In this document: piece after piece, positions 7,797-14,560 of the stretch
Numbering within the stretch: position 1 is the first letter of the stretch
Layout of the letters: the number at the start of each line of letters is the position of its first letter
Source: Actinophytocola xanthii
GTDB taxonomy: Bacteria; Actinomycetota; Actinomycetes; Mycobacteriales; Pseudonocardiaceae
Assembly (NCBI RefSeq): GCF_001921205.1
Contig: NZ_MSIE01000037.1
Location: 62,001 to 126,000 of the forward strand
Length of the DNA: 64,000 bases
Direction of reading: 5' to 3'
The notes under the pieces: model-generated
Databases searched by the model: none
Told to the model about the DNA's origin: nothing
The model's input: the letters and a program-made list of their open reading frames with translations, nothing else
Made by a program: the position numbers and the translations under genes

Positions 7797-8459
7797 ATGG
7801 TTGCGTTGCCGAAGACGGAGGACGTGCGCAAGGCGGGCGGGCAGGCCGTCGAGGTGCTGCGTACCCCGCTGCTGGCCGCACTCGGCGCGGGGGACCTGGC
7901 CACCCAGGCCGTGCGCGACGCGGTCGGCCGCACCAGGACCCGGGTCAACGAGGGCGCCGAGGCCGCCCGCGGGGCCGTCGACGAACTGCCCAGGGACCTG
8001 GCCGGGGTACGTGACCGCCTGGACCCGGCCGAGCTGCGCAAGTTGGTCGACGAGTACACCGAAGCCGCGCAGAAGCTGTACCAGAAGCTCGCCGGCCAGG
8101 GTGAGGACACGCTGACCAAGCTGCGTACCCAGCCGCAGGTCCGCAAGGCCTTCGACCAGCTCGAAGAGGCCATCGCGACCCTGCAGGAGCGCGTCGGCGA
8201 CGCCGCCGGCGACGCCCGCGAGCTGGCCGACGAGGTGCTGGCCAGGGTCACCCGGCGCACCCGCTCCACCGGCGAGAAGGCGGCCCGCACCGCCCAGCGC
8301 GCCGCGGGCGAGGCCGCCGAGGCCATCGAGGAGCTGGGCGACGAGGTCGCCCACGAGGTCCGCAGTACGACGCGCAAGGCCGCGAACCGCACGGCCCCGC
8401 GCAAGGCCGCCACGACGCGAGCGAACAACGCGAAGGCCACCAGGTCGACCAAGAACTGA
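7797..8459 (+). CDS. Heparin-binding hemagglutinin (HbhA)-like protein
   Basis: A 220-residue, highly helical protein without an export signal. It begins MVALPKTEDVRKAGGQAVEV, has a long central coiled-coil region, and ends in a basic Ala/Lys/Arg/Thr-rich tail from about residue 180. Mycobacterial HbhA has the same order: coiled coil, then Lys-rich C-terminus that binds sulfated glycans. Here the tail is Arg/Thr/Lys rather than KKAAPAKK repeats, so an adhesin role is not assured; lipid-body or septal roles have been proposed for relatives. The ATG at 7797 is chosen over GTG 7788 because GAGGAG lies just upstream. A strong hairpin follows the gene. Confidence 0.85.
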   Translation: MVALPKTEDVRKAGGQAVEVLRTPLLAALGAGDLATQAVRDAVGRTRTRVNEGAEAARGAVDELPRDLAGVRDRLDPAELRKLVDEYTEAAQKLYQKLAGQGEDTLTKLRTQPQVRKAFDQLEEAIATLQERVGDAAGDARELADEVLARVTRRTRSTGEKAARTAQRAAGEAAEAIEELGDEVAHEVRSTTRKAANRTAPRKAATTRANNAKATRSTKN

Positions 8460-8465
8460 GGCCTT

Positions 8466-8522
8466 CCGCCGAGAACACCCACGGGCGCCCCCACCGCGGG
8501 GCGCCCGTGCGCGTCTCGGCGG
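8466..8522 (+). terminator. Nested hairpin after the HbhA-like gene
   Basis: The inner stem CACGGGCGCCCC/GGGGCGCCCGTG (8480-8491 and 8498-8509) is perfect over 12 bp with a 6-nt loop. An outer stem CCGCCGAGA/TCTCGGCGG (8466-8474, 8514-8522) is also perfect. There is no T tract, as is usual for intrinsic terminators in actinobacteria. Confidence 0.75.
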
Positions 8523-8572
8523 CGCTCCGTCGCGTGTCCGAGGTCCGCTGGTCACCCGCTCGGGATCGCACG

Positions 8573-8578
8573 TAGTCT
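8573..8578 (+). promoter_or_regulatory. Leaderless-type -10 box for the DUF2516 gene
   Basis: TAGTCT stands 6 nt before the GTG at 8585, just after the terminator of the previous operon. This supports an independent, leaderless transcript. Confidence 0.6.
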
Positions 8579-8584
8579 TGGGGG

Positions 8585-8878
8585 GTGCCGTACGAAGCGT
8601 TGCTGATCCTGCGGATCATCGACTGGGCCGCCGTGCCGGTCGGCGTGTTCGCGTTCATCCACGCGTTGATGCAGCGCCCGGACGCCTACGCGGCCATCGA
8701 CCGGCTCACCAAGCCGGCCTGGCTCGGGATCACCGGGGGTGCGGCCGTGGCGCTGCTGCTGTTCAGCTTCGCCGACATCGGCTGGATGTTCTGGATGGCC
8801 GGGCTGGTGGCCGCGCTGGTCTACATCGTCGACGTCCGGCCTCGACTGATCGAGGTCCAACGCGGCCAGCGATGGTGA
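8585..8878 (+). CDS. DUF2516 family membrane protein (Rv0476-like)
   Basis: A 97-residue integral membrane protein with three predicted segments: about residues 5-25 (LLILRIIDWAAVPVGVFAFI), 45-65 (LGITGGAAVALLLFSFADI) and 67-85 (WMFWMAGLVAALVYIV), followed by a short basic tail. The length and the phrases FIHALMQRPDAY and VDVRP fit the actinobacterial DUF2516 family, whose function is unknown. It overlaps the next gene by 7 bp (ATGGTGA), so the two are cotranslated. Confidence 0.9.
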   Translation: MPYEALLILRIIDWAAVPVGVFAFIHALMQRPDAYAAIDRLTKPAWLGITGGAAVALLLFSFADIGWMFWMAGLVAALVYIVDVRPRLIEVQRGQRW

Positions 8879-9417
8879 GCTGGACCATCGCCGGCTCGCT
8901 CGCCGGCGAGCCGGCCGTGAGCAGACCCGACCTGCTCGCCGAGCCTGTCGTCAAGGCGCTCGCCCTGTTGCCGGACGCCGATCGGGTCGGCGTCGTCGTG
9001 ATCGACCCCGAGCTCGCCGACACCGCCGAGTTCTGTGCGGCCTACGGCTCTCCGCTGTCCGCGTCCGCCAACTGCGTCGTGGTCTCCGGCCGGCGCTCCG
9101 GCGAGGAACGCCTCGCCGCCTGCCTGGTCCTCGCGACCACGCGCGCGGACGTCAACGGGGTGGTCCGTCGGCGCCTGGACGTGCGCAAGGCCTCGTTCGC
9201 CCCGATGGACACCGCCGTCGAGCTGACCGGCATGGCCTACGGCGGCATCACCCCGATCGGCCTGCCGGCCGAATGGCCGCTGCTGCTGGACGGGGCTGTC
9301 GCGCGCGCTCCCGAGCTCGTCGTGGGCAGCGGCATCCGCGGCAGCAAGCTCCTGGTGCCCGGGTCGCTGCTGGCCGCCCTGCCGGGCGCCGAGGTCGTCG
9401 AGGGCCTCGCCCGCTGA
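8872..9417 (+). CDS. YbaK/EbsC-type aminoacyl-tRNA deacylase-like protein
   Basis: A 181-residue protein with the pattern of the YbaK/aminoacyl-tRNA editing domain: ANCVVVSGRRSGEERLAACLV, then ADVNGVVRRRLDVRKASFAPMDTAVELTGMAYGGITPIGLP, the last matching the conserved GGI.P.G loop. The family hydrolyses mischarged Cys- or Ala-tRNA in trans. The usual catalytic Lys seems to be in the VRKASFA region, but I cannot confirm the equivalent position. The start is the ATG inside the DUF2516 stop region. It ends 2 bp from the convergent purU gene. Substrate specificity is open. Confidence 0.85.
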   Translation: MVSWTIAGSLAGEPAVSRPDLLAEPVVKALALLPDADRVGVVVIDPELADTAEFCAAYGSPLSASANCVVVSGRRSGEERLAACLVLATTRADVNGVVRRRLDVRKASFAPMDTAVELTGMAYGGITPIGLPAEWPLLLDGAVARAPELVVGSGIRGSKLLVPGSLLAALPGAEVVEGLAR

Positions 9418-9419
9418 CC

Positions 9420-10283
9420 TCAGTACTGGAACACCACGGTGCGGTTGCCGTGGACCAGGATGCGGTTCTCCAGGTGCCAGCGCAGGCCCCGGGCCAGCAC
9501 CACCTTCTCGATGTCCCGGCCGCGCCGCACCATGTCGGTGACCGAGTCCGCGTGGCCGACCCTGATCACGTCCTGGTCGATGATCGGACCGGCGTCCAGC
9601 TCGGCGGTGACGTAGTGGCAGGTCGCGCCGATCAGCTTCACCCCGCGCTGGTGGGCCTGGTGGTAGGGCTTCGCCCCGACGAACGAGGGCAGGAAGCTGT
9701 GGTGGATGTTCAGCGCGCGGCCGGCCCACCGCTCGCACAGCTGCGCCGGAAGGATCTGCATGAACCGGGCCAGCACGATCGCGTGCGGCTCCGCGGCCTC
9801 CACCAGGTCCCGCACCGCTGCGAAGGCCCCCGAGCGGTCCCCCGGGGGGAACGGGACGTGGTGGAACCGGATGCCGTGCGCCTCGGTGATCGGCGCGAGG
9901 TCGGGGTGGTTGCCGATCACGGCCGGTACGTCGACGTCCAGCTCGCCCGAGGCGACCCGGCCGAGGATGTCGTAGAGGCAGTGCCCCTCCCTGGACACGA
10001 GGATGACCACCCGCCGCCGGCTCGCGGTGTCCATGATCTGCCAGTCGCTGTGCTCGGCGAGCCGCGCCGCGACCTCACCGAAGCGGGTGCGCAGCTCGTC
10101 GACGTCGATGGGGAGCGTCGCCGCGTCGATCTCCTGCCGGGTGAAGAACCAGCCGGTGTCCTGGTCGGTGTGGTAGGCCGCCTCGACGATCATGCCGCCG
10201 AGCTCGGCGAGGAACGTGGCGATGCTGGCCACGATCCCGACCCGGTCCGGACACCCGAAGGTGATCACGTAGCGGCGGGTCAT
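9420..10283 (-). CDS. purU: Formyltetrahydrofolate deformylase
   Basis: Hydrolyses 10-formyl-tetrahydrofolate to formate and tetrahydrofolate, balancing one-carbon pools and supplying formate for PurT-type purine synthesis. The 287-residue protein has an N-terminal ACT domain (about 1-85, YVITFGCPDRVGIVASIATF) and a formyltransferase-fold catalytic domain. The catalytic triad region is visible: Asn and His in NIHHSFLPSF, and Asp in ELDAGPIIDQD. The ATG overlaps the stop of the upstream isomerase-type gene by 4 bp, so the pair forms an operon on this strand. Length and motifs match the family fully. Confidence 0.95.
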   Translation of the reverse strand: MTRRYVITFGCPDRVGIVASIATFLAELGGMIVEAAYHTDQDTGWFFTRQEIDAATLPIDVDELRTRFGEVAARLAEHSDWQIMDTASRRRVVILVSREGHCLYDILGRVASGELDVDVPAVIGNHPDLAPITEAHGIRFHHVPFPPGDRSGAFAAVRDLVEAAEPHAIVLARFMQILPAQLCERWAGRALNIHHSFLPSFVGAKPYHQAHQRGVKLIGATCHYVTAELDAGPIIDQDVIRVGHADSVTDMVRRGRDIEKVVLARGLRWHLENRILVHGNRTVVFQY

Positions 10284-11041
10284 GGCGTGCGTAGCGCGTC
10301 CACGAGCGTGCGGTCCCCGGTGACGATGGCAGTGCTCGGCCGGCGCCAGGCGGCGCGGTAGACCGCGTCGGCCGTGCCGACCAGGGAGGCGTCGGTGTCG
10401 ATCTCGTCCGCCGGCCCGACGACCGGCACCTCGCCCGGCCGGAGCTCGACCAGCCAGGCCCGGCCGGCGTCGGCCGCGTGCAACAGCACGGTGCCGCCGA
10501 CCTGGGGGCGTTCACGCAGGAGCTTGCGCGGCACCATCAGCACGATCAGCTCGTCCACCCCGTCGGCGGCGAACCGGGGCTCGAAGACCAGGGACGGCAC
10601 GGCGTCCGCCCGGTCCGAACCGGCCTTCGCGTGTTCGGCGTCGAGTCGGTGCACGGCGGTCTCGTGGGCCTGCCGGCGGGCCCAGAACAGGGCGTTCGGC
10701 TCGATCGGGGACGAGGTGGCGGTCATGTCGAACACCCACGCCGGCGAGTCCGGGCCGACCTCGCGCAGCGTGCCGAGCATCCGAGCGAGCTGGTCGTCCC
10801 ACCAGGGAAGGACCTCGTCCCAGGACTCGGGTGGCCGGTCCGGTCGAACGCCCTCGGACTCCGGGGCGGAGCGCAGGGCGTGGCCGACCATGTTGTGCAC
10901 GCGGGCGATGTGCCGGACCAGGTCCAGCACCCGCCACTCGGGGCAGGTCGGCACCGGCGCGTCGGGGCCGGCGGACACGGCGGCGGCGCGTAGGGCGGCG
11001 GCCTGGCGGGCGATCTCGTCGAGGTACTCGGCGAACTCCAC
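10280..11041 (-). CDS. Maleylpyruvate isomerase family mycothiol-dependent enzyme
   Basis: A 253-residue DinB/mycothiol-S-transferase-fold protein. The N-terminal domain carries the metal-binding pattern, with His in DLVRHIARVHNMVGHAL and the HxxxHRxDAE-type motif near residue 130 (HETAVHRLDAEHA). The C-terminal domain resembles the MDMPI C-terminal domain. Family members use mycothiol for isomerisation or conjugation. The substrate is unknown, and the generic family name does not imply maleylpyruvate. It starts at a GTG with a leaderless-type -10 box and is cotranslated with purU. The mycothiol gene mshA lies 7.5 kb away. Confidence 0.87.
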   Translation of the reverse strand: MEFAEYLDEIARQAAALRAAAVSAGPDAPVPTCPEWRVLDLVRHIARVHNMVGHALRSAPESEGVRPDRPPESWDEVLPWWDDQLARMLGTLREVGPDSPAWVFDMTATSSPIEPNALFWARRQAHETAVHRLDAEHAKAGSDRADAVPSLVFEPRFAADGVDELIVLMVPRKLLRERPQVGGTVLLHAADAGRAWLVELRPGEVPVVGPADEIDTDASLVGTADAVYRAAWRRPSTAIVTGDRTLVDALRTP

Positions 11042-11048
11042 GTGGGTG

Positions 11049-11054
11049 ACAATA
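11049..11054 (-). promoter_or_regulatory. Leaderless-type -10 box for the isomerase-family gene
   Basis: TATTGT on the reverse strand lies 7 nt before the GTG at 11041. Confidence 0.5.
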
Positions 11055-11073
11055 GCGGTACTGGCCGCGACCA

Positions 11074-11099
11074 GCCGGGAGATCCATGGCTCTCCCGGC
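11074..11099 (-). terminator. Hairpin after the MerR-family gene
   Basis: GCCGGGAGA (11074-11082) and TCTCCCGGC (11091-11099) are perfect 9-bp arms around an 8-nt loop, 9 bp past the regulator's stop codon. Confidence 0.6.
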
Positions 11100-11107
11100 C
11101 CGCTTCG

Positions 11108-11875
11108 CTACCGCAGGCGGGTCCGCGCGAACTCGGCCATCGCCGCCCGGAGGAACTCGGCCAGCCGGGGGTCGGTCCGGTCGAAGTTCTCGCGGAACCT
11201 CGGGTCGTCGGCGTACAGGTCACCCAGACCGGTGTAGGACTCCCGGTTGGGCGTCCACATCCCGCTGATCCAGGCGTGGTGGTTCTCGATCACGGCCTGC
11301 ACCTCGGGGTCGGCCGGCCCGCGGCCGGCCTCGATGAGGTCGACCAGCCCGCCGAGCTGTTCGCTCCACTGCCTGCCCTGGTCCTGCCACCACTGCTTCG
11401 GCCTGTCCTTGACCGCGGCGTTGGCGGCGTCGACGGTCTCCGCGCCCCAGCGCTGTCTGGCCTCCTCCTGGAGGGCCTCCTGCCTGGCCGGGTCGTCGAA
11501 GCCGTCGAACCAGTGGTCCATCGACGCGTTGCTCATTCTCTTCTCACCTCCTCTCAGGTCCTCGATGGTCCGGGACACGGTGTCGGCCAGCCGGGCGAAG
11601 CGGTCGCGCTCGGCGAGCAGCCACGTGTGGTGCATGCGCAGCACCTCGACCTGGTCGCGGCCCTGGTGCACGATCTCCGCGATCGCCTCCAGGCCCACGC
11701 CCAGCTCGCGCATGACGAGGATCTGCTGTAGCCGCAGCAGCTGCTCGCGCTCGTAGTAGCGGTACCCGTTCGAGCCGACCCACGCCGGCGGCAGCAGGCC
11801 GATCTCGTCGTAGTGCCGCAGCGTCCGCGACGTCACCCGTGACATGCGCGCCACCTGTGCGATCGACCACGCCAT
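11108..11875 (-). CDS. MerR-family regulator with TipAS domain
   Basis: A 255-residue transcription activator. It has an N-terminal MerR helix-turn-helix (SIAQVARMSRVTSRTLRHYD, then EIGLLPPAWVGSNGYRYY), a dimerisation helix to about residue 110, and a C-terminal TipAS-like ligand domain (about 130-250, WFDGFDDPARQEALQEEA and later ENHHAWISGMW). In TipAL this domain traps thiopeptide antibiotics; related proteins respond to other ligands. The ATG at 11875 begins the canonical domain, although the open frame continues far upstream. A MerR-type 19-bp-spaced promoter in front of it implies autoregulation. It is divergent from an ADP-ribosylglycohydrolase gene. Confidence 0.9.
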   Translation of the reverse strand: MAWSIAQVARMSRVTSRTLRHYDEIGLLPPAWVGSNGYRYYEREQLLRLQQILVMRELGVGLEAIAEIVHQGRDQVEVLRMHHTWLLAERDRFARLADTVSRTIEDLRGGEKRMSNASMDHWFDGFDDPARQEALQEEARQRWGAETVDAANAAVKDRPKQWWQDQGRQWSEQLGGLVDLIEAGRGPADPEVQAVIENHHAWISGMWTPNRESYTGLGDLYADDPRFRENFDRTDPRLAEFLRAAMAEFARTRLR

Positions 11876-11922
11876 CTCGCCCGCTCCGCGTCCCGAGGGG
11901 CCGGTCTCTCCGACCCGTGACC

Positions 11923-11953
11923 ACGGTAGAAGTTGACGCAACGTCAAAGTCAA
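11923..11953 (-). promoter_or_regulatory. MerR-type promoter/operator
   Basis: On the reverse strand, -35 TTGACT and -10 TACCGT are separated by exactly 19 bp, the overlong spacer typical of MerR-activated promoters. The spacer holds the perfect dyad TTGACG-TTG-CGTCAA (11933-11947). It drives the MerR gene starting at 11875 and may also affect the divergent gene. Confidence 0.8.
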
Positions 11954-11980
11954 CCCGGACCGATGTGGTACCAAGCGGGT

Positions 11981-12871
11981 GTGACGGACAGACTCGCGCG
12001 GGCCATGGCCAGCCTCCTGGGCACCGCCGTCGCCGACGCCCTCGGCGACACGATCGAGCACTCGGCCGATCGGCACTCCCCGGCCGACCACACGGGAACC
12101 GAGGGGTTGCCAGCGCCGCCCTGGCGCTGGACGGACGACACCGAGATGGCCTGCTCGGTGGTGCACGTGCTGGCCGTGCACGGGCGGCTGGACGTCGACG
12201 CGCTGAGCGAGAGCTTCGTCGCCCACTACGACGAGCAGCGCAACTACGGGCCCGGCGTGGACGCGATGATCCGGGAGGTCGGCCGCCGCGGCGCCTCGCT
12301 TGGCAACCTGGCCACCGAGACCTTCGGCGGTGCCGGCTCCTGGGGCAACGGCGCCGCCATGCGGATCGCCCCGCTCGGCGCCTGGTACTACGACGACCCC
12401 GACCAGGCCGCGATCGACGCCGAGGCGTCCGCCGCGATCACCCACACCCACCGGGAGGGAATCGCGGGCGCCGTCGCCACCGCGGTCGCCGCCGCCCAGG
12501 CCGCCGCCGGCGCGACCCCCGCCGACATGATCGACGCCGTCCTGCGCCGCACCCCCGCCGGCACCGTCCACGACGGCCTCCGCGACGCGGCGAACCTCGC
12601 CGACGCCTCCCCGACCGAGGCCGCCGAGAAGCTCGGCACCGGACGCAAGCTGAGCGCCGCGGACACCGTCCCCCTCGCACTCTGGGTAGCCGCCACCCAC
12701 CTGGACGACTACGAACGCGCCGTCCGCACAGCCGCCTCGGTAGCCGAGGACGTCGACACGGTGTGCGCAATAGCCGGCGGCATCATCGCCGGCCGCATAG
12801 GCGAGTCCGCGATCCCCGCCGAATGGCGAGCCGCCAGCGAACCCCTACCGGACTGGGTACTCCCGACCTGA
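11981..12871 (+). CDS. ADP-ribosylglycohydrolase family protein
   Basis: A 296-residue enzyme of the DraG/ADP-ribosyl-crystallin family, which removes ADP-ribose from proteins or small molecules. Metal-binding signatures are visible: ASLLGTAVADALGDTIE at the N-terminus, the WTDDTEM motif (dinuclear magnesium site) near residue 47, and the late acidic cluster DVDTVCAIAGGIIAGRIG. The GTG at 11981 is chosen because it begins the domain; the frame is open 48 bp further up, through the MerR operator. It is divergent from the TipAS regulator, so control by that regulator is possible. The target is unknown. Confidence 0.9.
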   Translation: MTDRLARAMASLLGTAVADALGDTIEHSADRHSPADHTGTEGLPAPPWRWTDDTEMACSVVHVLAVHGRLDVDALSESFVAHYDEQRNYGPGVDAMIREVGRRGASLGNLATETFGGAGSWGNGAAMRIAPLGAWYYDDPDQAAIDAEASAAITHTHREGIAGAVATAVAAAQAAAGATPADMIDAVLRRTPAGTVHDGLRDAANLADASPTEAAEKLGTGRKLSAADTVPLALWVAATHLDDYERAVRTAASVAEDVDTVCAIAGGIIAGRIGESAIPAEWRAASEPLPDWVLPT

Positions 12872-12890
12872 GCCGCGCCCTGACGAACAC

Positions 12891-13235
12891 CCCAGCTCCC
12901 TAGACCCTCCGGGCTCCCTCGCACAGGCCGTCTCGTAGCTCCGGTCCAACGGTGTCAAGGGGCGAGCGAAGCGAGCTCGCGTCAGCGACGCCGAAGGCGC
13001 CCTTTACACCGTTGGGGCGGAGTACGACGATCAACGGCCGAGGGAGCGATCCGTGTTCACGGTTGAGACAGCTCCCTCGGCCTCGAGTGTCGTACTCCTG
13101 GTCGGCGGCGTAAAGGGCGCCCTTCGGGCGTCGCTTCGCGATCTCGCTTCGCTCGACCCTTGACTCCGCCGACCAGGAGCTACGAGATGGCCTGGGCGAG
13201 GTAGCCCGGGGGGCTCTAGGGAGCAGGGAGCTGGG
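12891..13235. repeat. Long imperfect palindrome (REP/MITE-like) at a convergent junction
   Basis: The 380-bp gap between the convergent ADP-ribosylglycohydrolase and methyltransferase genes is almost wholly one inverted repeat. The arms are roughly 140-150 bp, look about three-quarters identical by eye, and flank a centre near 13030-13065. The outer ends are CCCAGCTCCC (12891-12900) and GGGAGCTGGG (13226-13235); matching internal blocks include GGCGCCCTTTAC, GCTCCCTCGGCC and GAGCGAAGCGAG. No convincing gene lies inside. It could act as a bidirectional terminator, a REP-like element or a non-autonomous transposable element. Confidence 0.75.
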
Positions 13236-13249
13236 CTGGTGGGCTGGGG

Positions 13250-14056
13250 TCAGGTGGTCGGGGCTACCGCTGTCCAGTCGAGGGTCAGTTCTCCTTGGCG
13301 CCAGCGGCGGCGGGTGTCGCGGATTGGCCAGGACTGTGCCTTGAGGAGGCGGATCGTCTCTACCCATCTGGCGCGGGGGCCGAATGTGCTTAGGGGGGCG
13401 GCGCTGGCCCAGCAGCGGTCCAGGGCGGTGAACAGGGCGTGTACCGGTTCGCCTGGGGTGTTGCGGTGGATGAGGGCCTTGGGTAGGCGCTCGGCCAGGT
13501 CGGATGGGCGTTCGAGGTCGGCTGGTCGGCAGGCGAGGGTGAGCGATACCGGTCCGTCGGCGGTCAGTGTCACCCAGCAGCAGCGGCGGCCCAGTTCGTC
13601 GCAGGTGCCCTCGACGAGGAGGCCGCCGGGGGCTAGGCGGTCCTGCATTGTCGTCCAGGCGCGGGCTACCTCGGCCTCGGAGTACTGGCGGAGGACGTTG
13701 AACGCGCGCACGAGCACGGGGCGGGTGGCGGCCAGCTCGAAGCCGCCGCGACGGAAGTCGAGGCGGGGTGGGTCGGCGGCGGTGGCGGCAGCTGCCACCC
13801 GCTCCTGGTCCAGCTCCAGGCCGAGCACCCGGACGTCGGGGCGCACGGTGGTGAGGCGGGCCGCCAGCTCGACGGTCGTGACCGGGGTCGCGCCGTAGCC
13901 GAGGTCGACCACGAGGGGGTCGGCGGCGTCGAGCAGCGCGGAGCGCGTGGGATCGGTCCCGGTGAGCCAGCGGTCCACCCGGCGTAGCCGGTTCGGGTTG
14001 GTCGTGCCCCTGGTCGGCGAGCCGAGGGGGCCGCTCAGGCGCGTTCGGCCAGCCAC
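13250..14056 (-). CDS. Class I SAM-dependent methyltransferase-like protein
   Basis: A 268-residue protein with a Rossmann-type SAM-binding core. Motif I is VVDLGYGATPVTTVELAARL (around residue 47), followed by the acidic end of strand 2 in VLGLELDQERV, and strand 4 RPVLVRAFNVLRQY. The C-terminal part (WASAAPLSTFGPRARW) is typical of an actinobacteria-restricted group of unknown substrate. It starts at GTG 14056, overlapping the end of the DUF2505 gene by 22 bp; a start slightly downstream is possible. It is probably cotranscribed with DUF2505. The long palindrome lies beyond its 3' end. Confidence 0.83.
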   Translation of the reverse strand: MAGRTRLSGPLGSPTRGTTNPNRLRRVDRWLTGTDPTRSALLDAADPLVVDLGYGATPVTTVELAARLTTVRPDVRVLGLELDQERVAAAATAADPPRLDFRRGGFELAATRPVLVRAFNVLRQYSEAEVARAWTTMQDRLAPGGLLVEGTCDELGRRCCWVTLTADGPVSLTLACRPADLERPSDLAERLPKALIHRNTPGEPVHALFTALDRCWASAAPLSTFGPRARWVETIRLLKAQSWPIRDTRRRWRQGELTLDWTAVAPTT

Positions 14057-14535
14057 GACTCGGCGAACTCGGCCTCGGCCGCGAGCAGCTTGCCGACCTG
14101 CTCGACGACGACCTTCTCCAGTCTGCCGCCGACCAGCGGGACGCCCACCCGCACCTGCGCGCGGACCACCAGCAGGCTGCCCTCGCCGTGGTCACCGAGC
14201 CGCGCCTGGCCCTGGATCTCGGCGGGCGTGCCCGCGATCGAGACCCGGGTCACCGCGGCGTAGCGCGGCCCGTCCGACCGCCAGCGCTCCTCCCGCTCGA
14301 CCACCAGGTCCCCGCCGAGGACCGCCTTGACCGCGCCCGGCAGCCGGGAGGCCTCCACCCCCTGCCGCAGGGTGAACTCGACGGACTCGCCGACCCGGTC
14401 GTAGGCGAGCAGAGCCGCGCCCTTGCCGCCGATGCTGCGCAGTCGTTCGGTGAGGAATGCCTCGTCAACGAGGGTGGGGTAGACCGCGTCGGCGGGGGCG
14501 GTGAACGCGGAACGGTGCTCCAGGCTGGTGGCCAT
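14035..14535 (-). CDS. DUF2505 (SRPBCC-fold) protein, Rv0481c-like
   Basis: A 166-residue START/SRPBCC-like protein: MATSLEHRSAFTAPADAVYPTL at the N-terminus, central strands (GESVEFTLRQGVEA), and a C-terminal helix (LEKVVVEQVGKLLAAEAEF). The family is common in actinobacteria and probably binds a lipid-like ligand, but its function is unknown. The ATG at 14535 has a reverse-strand TAACCT box 7 nt upstream. Only 25 bp separate it from the divergent murB start, and their -10 boxes overlap. The same DUF2505-murB pair occurs in mycobacteria. Confidence 0.88.
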   Translation of the reverse strand: MATSLEHRSAFTAPADAVYPTLVDEAFLTERLRSIGGKGAALLAYDRVGESVEFTLRQGVEASRLPGAVKAVLGGDLVVEREERWRSDGPRYAAVTRVSIAGTPAEIQGQARLGDHGEGSLLVVRAQVRVGVPLVGGRLEKVVVEQVGKLLAAEAEFAESWLAERA

Positions 14536-14542
14536 GGGACGG

Positions 14543-14552
14543 AGGTTACCGT
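14543..14552. promoter_or_regulatory. Overlapping divergent -10 boxes of DUF2505 and murB
   Basis: The 10-bp AGGTTACCGT holds TACCGT (14547-14552), 8 nt before the murB ATG, and on the other strand TAACCT (14543-14548), 7 nt before the DUF2505 ATG. The two polymerase sites cannot be occupied at once. Confidence 0.6.
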
Positions 14553-14560
14553 TGGAGCCC

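Noticed and set aside
12900-14195. Reverse-strand frame of 431 codons covering the palindrome and methyltransferase
   Set aside because: Low-complexity Pro/Arg-rich in the methyltransferase part, where another frame has motif I; the palindrome portion shows no protein pattern.
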